This document shows, piece after piece, positions 44,249 to 53,276 of a stretch of 64,000 bases of DNA. Under the pieces are notes generated by a model. That model was not told the origin of the DNA. It saw only the letters and a program-made list of their open reading frames with translations, and ran no database searches. The stretch covers positions 2,029,001-2,093,000 of the forward strand of contig NZ_CP092418.1 in the NCBI RefSeq assembly GCF_023716485.1, read 5' to 3'. Each line of letters opens with the position of its first letter. Positions within the stretch are counted from its first letter, which is position 1. A program made the translations under genes and the position numbers. This DNA comes from Microbulbifer variabilis (lineage in GTDB: Bacteria > Pseudomonadota > Gammaproteobacteria > Pseudomonadales > Cellvibrionaceae).

Positions 44249-46039
44249 ATGTCTGGATGGATACAAAAAGATATTGGCGGGAATTGGACTGTTAATGGTC
44301 ATATTGAAGCTTGCATCCTTAAGTTACAGTGCCCTAGTAAGGATGAGTTTTCCAATGATAAGAGTAGAACAGAAAATATTGAAATTGTTAAAGATTTGCT
44401 CAAGCCTGGTTGTGCTGGTCAAGGAGTACTTTCTGAAGAGGTGGCAGGTCACCCTGCGATTGTTTTAGCTCCAGAACTGGCTTTTGGTTCTCCGGACTTC
44501 AGCGTTATAGATGATCTGATAAAAAAATATGAATGCAACTTAATTTTTATTTGCGGTTTTGGATTTAGTTCAGGATCTTCCTTAATCGACATTGAAATGA
44601 ATGAAGGTGTTGAGGGTATTTGGGATTCGAAGCCTTTAAATGATAAGAAATATAATGGGGGGTGGGTCTGGGTAAAAAGTGGGGATAGTGTAAAGAGCTA
44701 TATTTTCTTAAAAAATTTTTTCGAGCAATCCACTGAAATTTCAGTCCCAAAGTTAAAGCAGGGTAATAATATTTTAAGGCTGGAAGGTAATGATGTCGTA
44801 ATTTTTCCGCTAATTTGTGCTGATCTTATTTGCACTGAAGAAGGAAGTCCAAGGGAAAGAGTAATTAGCTCCATAAAAGGTCCTGGAGTTTCAAATAAAA
44901 GGCTTTTGATTACTGGATCATTACTAAACGAAAAGTCATCTAGCGGGCACTGGAAAGCAGCAATAGGCGACTTTCTAGAAAAAATTAAGGCATCCGATGC
45001 TGATGGTCGCCTGATGCTGAGTAATTGCATGAACCGTACCCCTGTTATAGATGAAGAAGATGATAAATGGCGTTGTTTATCTGGTGTTTTTCAACACAGG
45101 CAGGGGGGCAAGCGGCCTAAAAATGCGCTCCCTAACTTGAGATATGTCGATGATACAAAATTTTGTGGCTTGGTTGTAAGAAATACTATACCTGGCGCAG
45201 CCTTAGGGAAACTCAAGTGGACAAATACTTCTTCTGAAGGGCTCCATGTATTTTCAGAATGTGAGCAATATATATGGCGTAACCAAAAACTTGAGGCTAG
45301 TGATGGGCTGTATGAAGCCGATGAACTGTATAGATTTCTGGAGAGAATTAAAGGGAAAATGCTTCAAGATTATGAAGGCGTGAATGATAAAAATAGGGAA
45401 GCTACAAATGCTCAAATTAATGAACTGAGGGATGCGCTATATCCTCAATCCAGCTCTAGTACCAGAAAGATTGCTAGTGAAATTTTTCAAAAGTGTTTAA
45501 TGGGTACACTTAAATCCCCTTTTTATTGTCCTGATGATGTTTATAAAGATGCAGATAATCTAGCGAGTGCCATTCCTGTTATTAAGTTGCTTCAAATGGC
45601 AATAGATGCATCTCTTCTGCCTGTCTTGCCTCATGAGTTGAGAGTGGAATATGGACATTTGTTATCTAAAGACAGAGGGCATGAATTTCTTATTTGGGAT
45701 TCTAGGCAGCACTCTGCTGGTCAGTTGTATAATAAAGTTAAGGAGGAGGTTGTAAAAGAGGGTGGGAGCGCTCGTCCATTGACAATTATTTGTCGCGGAA
45801 AAAATATAGGATCTTTGCCGGAAGACGGCAGAATTAGGAGTGATAGACTTTCGGATATATCGAGTGCCGCATTTTCAAAAACTCAAGTAGAAATTACTCA
45901 AGAGGATAAGGATATTTGTGAAGTAAGCGATAGAGTAGTTTATTGGAAAAATCAGGGAAAAATTGACGACATATTGTTCTCTGCTGAGACGACTGCACAA
46001 CTCAAAGAAAAGCTCGAAGAAGAGGTAGCGTTACCATAA
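44249..46039 (+). CDS. Nitrilase-like (carbon-nitrogen hydrolase) protein of a three-gene conflict-type operon
   Basis: A 596-aa protein whose first 330 residues resemble the carbon-nitrogen hydrolase fold. The Glu-Lys-Cys triad has candidates in LAPELAFGSPD (E76), IFLKNFFEQ (K155) and FPLICADLIC (C190), in the right order and spacing. Downstream NTIPGAALGKLKW closes the core. The C-terminal 250 residues (LYRFLERIKGKMLQDYEGVN ... SAETTAQLKEKLEEE) are helical and unrecognised and may bind the partner proteins. The stop overlaps the ATG of the next gene (TAATG), and the third gene is a Rad50-like ATPase. Linked this way, the nitrilase-like domain is plausibly the effector of a defence system; a metabolic amidase is the alternative. 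Confidence 0.65.
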   Translation: MSGWIQKDIGGNWTVNGHIEACILKLQCPSKDEFSNDKSRTENIEIVKDLLKPGCAGQGVLSEEVAGHPAIVLAPELAFGSPDFSVIDDLIKKYECNLIFICGFGFSSGSSLIDIEMNEGVEGIWDSKPLNDKKYNGGWVWVKSGDSVKSYIFLKNFFEQSTEISVPKLKQGNNILRLEGNDVVIFPLICADLICTEEGSPRERVISSIKGPGVSNKRLLITGSLLNEKSSSGHWKAAIGDFLEKIKASDADGRLMLSNCMNRTPVIDEEDDKWRCLSGVFQHRQGGKRPKNALPNLRYVDDTKFCGLVVRNTIPGAALGKLKWTNTSSEGLHVFSECEQYIWRNQKLEASDGLYEADELYRFLERIKGKMLQDYEGVNDKNREATNAQINELRDALYPQSSSSTRKIASEIFQKCLMGTLKSPFYCPDDVYKDADNLASAIPVIKLLQMAIDASLLPVLPHELRVEYGHLLSKDRGHEFLIWDSRQHSAGQLYNKVKEEVVKEGGSARPLTIICRGKNIGSLPEDGRIRSDRLSDISSAAFSKTQVEITQEDKDICEVSDRVVYWKNQGKIDDILFSAETTAQLKEKLEEEVALP

Positions 46040-46611
46040 TGATGATAAATCAAGATGCTGTATTTCTAGATGTGCACAAGCTTCTTTCTGAGTCCGGCTT
46101 TCAAGATTGGCCCATGTCAGATCTAAATAAGGGTGTGTTTGTTATGCATAATAAATACGCTCTGGCTGCTTGCTGTATCCTTCCCGATTCTGTAAATAAC
46201 ATTGAAGTCTCTCTTCAGTCTATGAAAGAGGATATGCATAACTTCGTTAGAAGTATCTTATCAAGTCTAGAAAGTCAGAGAGGACTTATTGTTGATGGTT
46301 ATCTTTTAATAATTCTGAGCAAGGAGCCGAATAGTGATATACGGGAAGTAATCCAAGAACTAGAGCAAGATACTAAGGTATGCAGAAAGCATGTATTGTG
46401 GCCATCATCTGATGGTTCTGGTTTAGAGCGAGCACAATACGTAACTGTTCTTTCATTGCCTAAGCCCCTAAGTAGTGTATCTCAACCAATGTCATCATTC
46501 TCATTAAGCACAAATGCAGAGAAATTGCTCCTTGAGTATAAAAAACAGGGAAATCTCGATCGACTGATGGATTCAATTAAAAATGGAGTACTAAGAGATG
46601 CTGATAGATAA
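46039..46611 (+). CDS. Middle component of the nitrilase/ATPase operon (190 aa)
   Basis: No family is recognised by sequence. A soluble mixed alpha/beta protein (VHKLLSESGFQDWPMSD, KGVFVMHNKYALAACCILPD, GLIVDGYLLIILSKEPN) that ends in a charged helix. Its start overlaps the nitrilase stop and its end overlaps the ATPase start by 14 bases, so stoichiometric expression is expected. Size and position match the 'middle component' of ABC-ATPase three-component conflict systems described by Aravind and co-workers; that assignment is by context only. Confidence 0.6.
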   Translation: MMINQDAVFLDVHKLLSESGFQDWPMSDLNKGVFVMHNKYALAACCILPDSVNNIEVSLQSMKEDMHNFVRSILSSLESQRGLIVDGYLLIILSKEPNSDIREVIQELEQDTKVCRKHVLWPSSDGSGLERAQYVTVLSLPKPLSSVSQPMSSFSLSTNAEKLLLEYKKQGNLDRLMDSIKNGVLRDADR

Positions 46612-49555
46612 GCTACAGATTCAAAAATTTAGGGGCATTTCTGAAAAAATCTCGCTAGATTTATCCGCTCCATTGACAGTTATATATGCTCCTAATGGAA
46701 CCGGGAAAACGAGTATTTGTGATGCTCTAGAGTGGCTTTTATGCGGTCATATAAAGCGTTTAAGCTCATTGGAGCTTCATGACATAAGATGCCGGTTTGG
46801 CGATGAGCAACTCGAGACGTTTGCTGAGGCGATTGTACCATATAATCAGCAGTCGCTGGTTTGGAGGAGGGTTTTAGAAGATTCAGCAAGCCAGCTCTAT
46901 AAAAAGGATGATCCACTAAATTACAAGAAAATTTCAGATCAAGATTTGCTTAGTCAAATCGTAAGAACCCTTCCTCCTGGGAGCAATCCTAGTCGTGCAA
47001 AAATTGATTGGCTACGTTCAACACGATTCCTAGAAAGTGAATCTCTTAGTTTATTGATTGATAGCGATGACGATTCTAATGATACACGGAAACTAATTTT
47101 TTCAAATCTTTTTGGGGTATCTGAGTATCAAAAGTCTGAAAGCAATTTAGATAGGGTGCTAAGGAAGCTTCCTGCTGAAAGTACTTTAGAACGTGAGATA
47201 AGTAGATTAGAAGGGAAAATTGATGAGTATAGGAGGTTGATTGATAATTATGCCTCTATAAAAAATGATTTCTATTACAAACATGCTCGGAGTTTACTTG
47301 AGGCCGTTGCGAGTTCTTTAGATGTCAAGGAGATTATTTTAAATGCCCATGATATATATGATTTGCATGACGAGCTTGAAGTTTCACTTACCGAATCCCA
47401 AAGCAAGGTTGCTCAAGAATATTCAGAGGTAGAGTATTTCCAAAAGGAGCTAGGTATTTATGAGGAAAGTTTTTCAAAAATACAAGGGGCTGAAAAACGA
47501 GTTCAATTTAAGAGAGATGAGCTTGATGGATATACAAGTAAGGCTTCACAGATTAGAGCTAGGATAAAGGAATTTGAATCAAGCTGTAGAAAAGATGATC
47601 AGCTGATAGGCCAGGCTTCTGAATCTATAAGCCAATTGGGCGATGATTTAAAATTGTTTCATGTGTTATTTGAAGTGTTTGGAAAATCAGAAATCAATTT
47701 ACTGAGGGAAGAGGGTGGGTTAGAAAAGCTCTTTTATTTGACGAGTTCTGCTGATAGAAAGCATAAACAGTTAGAAGATACTCATAATCGTATTTTAAAG
47801 TGTTTGAGCGAATATCCTTCGTGGTTTGAAAGGAAGACAGAAATATATGATTTAGAAGTTGAGATGCAGGACTTACAAAAACGTCTCTTCAAGGAGGGTG
47901 AAAGACAGAAGTTATCTAATGAATTTGCGCAGGTAAGGAAAAAATTAGAATTGTTAAGGGGTTCTAGAGAGCAAGCGCTGAGCGAACTAGGACTGATGCT
48001 TTCATTAGGTAAGGAATATATTGAGGAACATGCTAATATTCGAGAGTGCCCCCTATGCGAACATGAATATAAAAGTAACTCAGACCTTAAATTACGTATT
48101 GAAAGAAAATTTTTGATGCTCTCGGAGCGCTCTCAAGCTGAATCTCAGCTAGCGGTTGAATTAGAAATTGTAAGTAGAAAGCTTCAGCTTGAAAACGACT
48201 ACCTAAAAAAATATAGAGATTTGTCAGAAAAGAAGGATCGAATTTTAGAGGGGTGCAATGAATTGGAGCCTGTTTTTTTGGGCTTGGGAGTTAGTCGAGA
48301 AGCTTTAGCTGATCAAGAAAACGCTTTAAGAGAGTTAGAAAAGCTTCGGGATTCCAGTAAGACAGCGATTCGGCACTCAAAAATAGAGATTGAGGTACTT
48401 GATAAGGCATATAAAGCTGGCAAAGATTTATCGGACATATTGTTGCGTGTTGAATCTTTGCTTTCTCAATGGTCAGCAGTAACTGCTAATAGGGCTTTCT
48501 CGTTGTCTATTGAGGGGCTGGATAAGTCAATAGAAGCTTTTATTCAGTTGCTTAATGATGTTGTGGGGTCGAGGAAAAAGGCTAGAGAAATTAATAAGCG
48601 GGAGCTTAGCATACTATCCGTTGAACTTAGTAAAATAGAAGGGTGTAGAGAAAAAGCTGAAAGCGAGCTTTCAACCTTAAAGTTGCAGCATGATGAGATT
48701 CACCGATCTCAAGCTAATTTTTCCCAGCGGTGGAATGTTCTATGCAGGGAAAAAGTTGTTAGTAGAAAATCAATTGATGTCATTGCTTCTGAGGTTGAGG
48801 AGAAGGAAAGGGTCACGCTAGAAGCTAATGCTTTACTTGTAAAGGTGAAAGATTGCTTCGAAAAAATTGCTGAACAAAATAAGAAAGATAAAGAGGTGAT
48901 AATTTTCAGGAAGGAATTGAATGAAGCAGAAAAAGCGCGTTCGGAATTGATTAACCAAAAAGTTGCTAGATCAATAGTTGAAAATGAGATATCTGATATT
49001 CAAGCCGAGGTGAAGGACTTTGTTTCCAGAGAAATTAAGCCGCTATCTGAAACAATCAGTTCATTGTATCTGCGTGCTCAAGGAAACAGATTTATCGACT
49101 CTATTTCTGCAGCGCCAACTGAAGATGGGTTCCTAAAGTGGATTGCGAAATTTGATGGTCAGGATAATGCTTTTGATAAGATGCAAGCTTTAAGTCAGGG
49201 GCAGCGGCAAGATCTTGCCTTGTCAATCTTTTTAGCCAGAGCTAGAAGCTTGGGAGGTACATTCGTTTTAGATGAGCCTTTAGCTCATTTAGATGACCTT
49301 AATAAGGTCGCACTGATTGATACTTTAAGAGTTATTGTTTCCGAAGCTAATTCCATTAATAATCTGCGCCTTGTTTTGACTACAGCTAGTAAAAATTTAC
49401 TAAGACACTTAAGAGAAAAATTTAGTTTGGTCGAAAGTGGCGATGGAGCGCCAGCCCTACGGATCTATAAAATGATGGGTAATCCTAAACTAGGTTTAGA
49501 TCTTGAGGAGCCAGAATTAGTTTTCTCCCCAAATAAGTTGGTGGTGTCTGGCTAG
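46598..49555 (+). CDS. Rad50/SbcC-like ABC ATPase with zinc hook
   Basis: A 985-aa SMC/Rad50-type ATPase. The N-terminal lobe begins IDKLQIQKFRGI and has Walker A in APNGTGKTS (residues 31-39). Two long coiled-coil arms flank a zinc-hook ECPLCEHE (Cys484 and Cys487). The C-terminal lobe holds the ABC signature LSQGQRQDLALSIFLARA (about 864-881) and Walker B TFVLDEPLAHLDD (about 889-901), followed by a D-loop and an H-loop-like LVLTTASK. It would sense or move along DNA ends or stalled forks. As the last gene of the coupled operon it is the likely sensor for the nitrilase-like partner. No nuclease partner such as SbcD is nearby. Confidence 0.88.
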   Translation: MLIDKLQIQKFRGISEKISLDLSAPLTVIYAPNGTGKTSICDALEWLLCGHIKRLSSLELHDIRCRFGDEQLETFAEAIVPYNQQSLVWRRVLEDSASQLYKKDDPLNYKKISDQDLLSQIVRTLPPGSNPSRAKIDWLRSTRFLESESLSLLIDSDDDSNDTRKLIFSNLFGVSEYQKSESNLDRVLRKLPAESTLEREISRLEGKIDEYRRLIDNYASIKNDFYYKHARSLLEAVASSLDVKEIILNAHDIYDLHDELEVSLTESQSKVAQEYSEVEYFQKELGIYEESFSKIQGAEKRVQFKRDELDGYTSKASQIRARIKEFESSCRKDDQLIGQASESISQLGDDLKLFHVLFEVFGKSEINLLREEGGLEKLFYLTSSADRKHKQLEDTHNRILKCLSEYPSWFERKTEIYDLEVEMQDLQKRLFKEGERQKLSNEFAQVRKKLELLRGSREQALSELGLMLSLGKEYIEEHANIRECPLCEHEYKSNSDLKLRIERKFLMLSERSQAESQLAVELEIVSRKLQLENDYLKKYRDLSEKKDRILEGCNELEPVFLGLGVSREALADQENALRELEKLRDSSKTAIRHSKIEIEVLDKAYKAGKDLSDILLRVESLLSQWSAVTANRAFSLSIEGLDKSIEAFIQLLNDVVGSRKKAREINKRELSILSVELSKIEGCREKAESELSTLKLQHDEIHRSQANFSQRWNVLCREKVVSRKSIDVIASEVEEKERVTLEANALLVKVKDCFEKIAEQNKKDKEVIIFRKELNEAEKARSELINQKVARSIVENEISDIQAEVKDFVSREIKPLSETISSLYLRAQGNRFIDSISAAPTEDGFLKWIAKFDGQDNAFDKMQALSQGQRQDLALSIFLARARSLGGTFVLDEPLAHLDDLNKVALIDTLRVIVSEANSINNLRLVLTTASKNLLRHLREKFSLVESGDGAPALRIYKMMGNPKLGLDLEEPELVFSPNKLVVSG

Positions 49556-49817
49556 GCTAGTTGTCAATAACCATAACTATGCAAGCAGCTCGGGGTAATC
49601 TCAAGTGTTTCATAAGACTTCGGTATTTGGCGAATATGCCGCTTCAGCTTATCGCTAGGCGGCATGGTTAAATAGATTGAAGGCAGTGGCTTTTGCTACA
49701 AGTATTGTTTTATGTCTTTATTCTATAATCTCAGGGTTAGGATAAGGGAGGCTGATCAGCTTCAATCTGTTACATTTTCTTTACAGTGCAAATTTAAGCA
49801 TCGCCATTAAGTCCCCC

Positions 49818-52800
49818 CTAATCCAACTCCACCAACCTCCGCATCAACGGAAAATACAGCGCACACCGAATATTCCGCTCCCCCCGCGCATAAAAGAGCT
49901 TGCGGTAATTCTCTAACTGATTCCGATACTGCTCCAGCTGAGCCACAATAAACTCTTCCTGGCTTTCTTCACCACCGGGCTCAGCCGTTTTGTAATCGAC
50001 AATCCAGCGGGTACCTTCGTAATCGATAAATGTGCGGTCCACAATGGAGCGCCGTAACTGTCGGCCGCCGCTGTGGAGTTCCAGTTCGCAGGCGGATTCT
50101 CTTAGTGAGCCATCCAATAGCCAACGGCCGGTGGGGCAGTTGAGGCTGTTGCGTACGGCGATCTCCACTTTCTCGGCGGCGCGGTCCAGGCTGGTGGCGG
50201 ATAGCCCTAATTGTTTCAGGCGCAGTTGCCATAGGGGGCGTTGGGCTTCCAGTTTGCTGGGTGTCCAGTCGTTGATATTGGTCTCGGCAATGGTGGCGAG
50301 GGTTTCGTGGGCTACGGTGCCGGCGTGTTTTAACCAGCGCAGGGCTACCTGGCCCAGTTCGGGAATATTGTCTTCTTCCTCAGTTTTGGGTTGGTAGTCA
50401 GGCATGCGGTATTGGGCCAGCCATTCCTGCCGGGGCATGGCTTGGGGTTGCCATTGGTTGGGTAGGCGCAGTAAGTAGTCGTGATCTCTGCTGGCTTCTT
50501 CCTGGTTGAGCAGGGGTTCTTCCGCTTCCAGCCAGTGGCACCAGTCGCTTTCCTGATGGTGCAAAACACTGGGCCAGATGCCGGCGAGTAGGGCGGCGCT
50601 ACCGGGGGCTTTTAGGTGGCCCTTTTTTTCATCCCGGTTGATGCAGGCCAAAAGATGCAGAGAGCGGATGGCGCGGGTGCAGCCTACATACAGCAGGCGC
50701 GTGCCTTCCAGACGTTCGCGTTCGCTGTTGTCGTGCTTAAGGTATTCAAAAACCGGGTCACGGCCGCCGCGCGCATTTTTGGGGGCGAGCAGGAAGCGGC
50801 TTTCGCCTTCGCGGCTGAGCCACTCGCTCCAGCGCAGCAGTTGGTCGCTGCCGGGTTTGCCGCCTTGGTCCAGGCCTGGGATCAGTACGTGTTCGAACTC
50901 CAGCCCTTTGGATTTGTGAATGGTCATCACCTGCACTTTGGCATCTTGGGCGGGGCGGGCGTAGAGCTGTTCCAGGGCCAGGGTGAACTGTTGCCAGTCG
51001 GTAATGGCTCCGCCGGCATCGAAGGCTTCTAATAATTGCAGAAAATCCTGCACATTATTCAGATCAGATTTTTGCGCTACGGTGGCGGGGCCGCCCAGTT
51101 CCAGCCAGAGGCCTTCAATCCAGGTGCGCAGGGGTTTGCGGCCGCGCTGTTGCCAGGCGTGCAGCAGTTTGGGGGCCACTTGGGCAAGCCGCGTGCGCCC
51201 TTCATCGCTGAGCAGGGCGATATCGTCCACTTCCTGCAAGGCCATTAATAATGGGCGCGCGCTGGTGTCGGTTACGGTGATATCCCCATTGCCCCAGTTG
51301 GCTAGGGTGTAAAGGTCTGGCAGTTGCAGTCCGCACCAGGGGGCGCGGAGTACGGCCAGCCAGCTGATTCGGTCGCTGGGGTCGAGCAGGGCGCGGGTGA
51401 GGCTGAGTAAATCCAACACCACCATTTTACTGGCGAGCGGCGCCAGCTCTGGGGCCTGGAAGGCGATATTGGCGGCGCTTAGGGCCGGCAGAATTTTTTG
51501 CAGGTGTTTTTTCTTGCGCACTAGAATGGCGATGCGGCTCTCTGGATCTTGCGCTTGTAATTGCTGCACTAGTTCAACCGCTTGGGTGGCTTCGCGGTTG
51601 CGGTCTTCGTCATCGATGCAGCCGTAAAAATTGACCGAGGGCTCGGCCCATTTGCAGCCTTTAAACGCTTCGGATTGCAGATAGCGCACGGCGCCGCGAC
51701 CGATATTGTCCGCTTGCGGGAAGGCCCTTTGGAAAGTCTCGTTAACCCAGTTCACCACCGCACTTTCGGAGCGGAAATTTACCTGGAGGTCGAGGGCTTC
51801 CAGGGGCACTTCACCGATACCGCGTTCGCGCGCATCCAGGAAAATACCCACGTTGGCATTGCGGAAGCCGTAACAGGATTGCATGCCGTCGCCGACAATA
51901 AATAAGGTGCGGCCGTCTCCCTGCTGCCAGCCGGCAGTGAGTTTTTCCAGTAGTTGTAGCTGGGTGTGGGAGGTGTCTTGGAACTCGTCCACCAGAATAT
52001 GCTGGGTTTGCAGGTCCAGTTTCAGGGCCAGGTCTGTGGGGTTATCGCTATCGCCCAGGGCGATCAGTGCGGCCTGGGCCACTTCGGTATAGTCGGTGGC
52101 GCCAAGCTGTTGGAAGACCAGCTTTAATTCTGCGACTAACTTGGGCAGTACCTGGGCGAGCCCTTGCAGCAGTTGCCATTGGCTCTGTTGCAGTCCGCTG
52201 GGGAGCTTGCCCACTTCCCGCAGTGCGGAGAGCAGCGGTTCGTTGCTGGCCAGTTCTGCCAGCAGATCTTTCATGCGCTGTTTGTATTCTTCGGCGATGG
52301 GGCGCTCGGGATCTTTTTTATCCGGCAGGCCAAAGCCGAGTTTTTTATTGATGCCGCCGCCTTTGCGCAGATCACCGGTGGTGGTGAGGAGCAGGCTGCC
52401 GAGGGAGAGCCAGGCGGGCAAGCCGCTGCTATCTGTGCTTGGGAAATCGTCCAGTTCGGCGAAGAGGCACAGGCCGTGGCTGGGGTTTTCCTTTTGTAAA
52501 TTGCTGCCGGCATAACTGGCCAGCTCCAGCAGTTCCCCGGCATAACTGCCGAGGGCTGTGGTGAGGTCTTGCAGCTTTTCCGCTACCAGTTCATCGATGA
52601 CAAAATGGAAATAGTCCTGGGCGCCGTCGAAGTTAACGCTCAAAAGTGGGCCGAGCCATTGCTCGCGTTTGTCCAACAAAATACGCAGTAGCTTATTGAG
52701 CTGGCTCAGGTCGTTGTCCAGGTGGAGCAGTAGTTGCTGTAGGTCTGCGTCTGGGGTTTCGCCATCGAGGTGTTTGAGCAGGTTCACCACGGCTAACTCG

Positions 52801-53276
52801 AAGGCAATTTGGGTGCGCTCCAGGGGTTCGCCCGGTGCGCCCAGGCCGCTTTCGATCGGCAGTTGGCTGGCGAGGCTGCGGCAGAGGCCGTCGATGGTTT
52901 GAATACGCAGGCGCTGGGGAGTTTGCAGCAGTTCCCATTCCAGTTCGCGATCCCGCTCCAGCAGGGCGCGGGCTAAATCCCAGGTGATGGCATCGTGGGG
53001 GTTATCTGGCCTGGCTTGGTCGCGGGCGCTGTGCAGGGCGTCGATCAGGCGCTCGCGCATTTCACCGGCGGCTTTGCGGGTGAAGGTAATGGCCAGCACT
53101 TCTTCCGGTTGCTGGCAGGCGGCGAGCAACTTTAATACGCGCTGGGTGAGCAGGCCGGTTTTACCGGAGCCCGCTGGGGCAGACACGGCAAAGCTGCGAC
53201 TGATATCCAGGGCTTGGCTGCGGGCGTCGGCATCGATGGGGCGGCGCAGGGCGGGAGTGGTCACGACTTCGTTCAT
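49818..53276 (-). CDS. UvrD-type helicase/nuclease, AddA/RecB-like
   Basis: A 1152-aa superfamily-1 helicase with a C-terminal PD-(D/E)XK nuclease. Motifs in order: Walker A SAPAGSGKT (residues 32-40), motif II ILVDEFQDTSHTQLQLL, VNFRSE (motif IV region), VMTIHKSKGLEFEHVLIPG (motif V), RLLYVGCTRAIRSLHLL (motif VI), and the nuclease core WIVDYKTAEP near the C-terminus. Together with the partner encoded immediately upstream on the minus strand (four-base overlap) it should process double-strand DNA ends for recombination, as AddAB or RecBCD does. It is part of the G+C-rich conserved block, so host-core rather than island. Confidence 0.9.
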   Translation of the reverse strand: MNEVVTTPALRRPIDADARSQALDISRSFAVSAPAGSGKTGLLTQRVLKLLAACQQPEEVLAITFTRKAAGEMRERLIDALHSARDQARPDNPHDAITWDLARALLERDRELEWELLQTPQRLRIQTIDGLCRSLASQLPIESGLGAPGEPLERTQIAFELAVVNLLKHLDGETPDADLQQLLLHLDNDLSQLNKLLRILLDKREQWLGPLLSVNFDGAQDYFHFVIDELVAEKLQDLTTALGSYAGELLELASYAGSNLQKENPSHGLCLFAELDDFPSTDSSGLPAWLSLGSLLLTTTGDLRKGGGINKKLGFGLPDKKDPERPIAEEYKQRMKDLLAELASNEPLLSALREVGKLPSGLQQSQWQLLQGLAQVLPKLVAELKLVFQQLGATDYTEVAQAALIALGDSDNPTDLALKLDLQTQHILVDEFQDTSHTQLQLLEKLTAGWQQGDGRTLFIVGDGMQSCYGFRNANVGIFLDARERGIGEVPLEALDLQVNFRSESAVVNWVNETFQRAFPQADNIGRGAVRYLQSEAFKGCKWAEPSVNFYGCIDDEDRNREATQAVELVQQLQAQDPESRIAILVRKKKHLQKILPALSAANIAFQAPELAPLASKMVVLDLLSLTRALLDPSDRISWLAVLRAPWCGLQLPDLYTLANWGNGDITVTDTSARPLLMALQEVDDIALLSDEGRTRLAQVAPKLLHAWQQRGRKPLRTWIEGLWLELGGPATVAQKSDLNNVQDFLQLLEAFDAGGAITDWQQFTLALEQLYARPAQDAKVQVMTIHKSKGLEFEHVLIPGLDQGGKPGSDQLLRWSEWLSREGESRFLLAPKNARGGRDPVFEYLKHDNSERERLEGTRLLYVGCTRAIRSLHLLACINRDEKKGHLKAPGSAALLAGIWPSVLHHQESDWCHWLEAEEPLLNQEEASRDHDYLLRLPNQWQPQAMPRQEWLAQYRMPDYQPKTEEEDNIPELGQVALRWLKHAGTVAHETLATIAETNINDWTPSKLEAQRPLWQLRLKQLGLSATSLDRAAEKVEIAVRNSLNCPTGRWLLDGSLRESACELELHSGGRQLRRSIVDRTFIDYEGTRWIVDYKTAEPGGEESQEEFIVAQLEQYRNQLENYRKLFYARGERNIRCALYFPLMRRLVELD

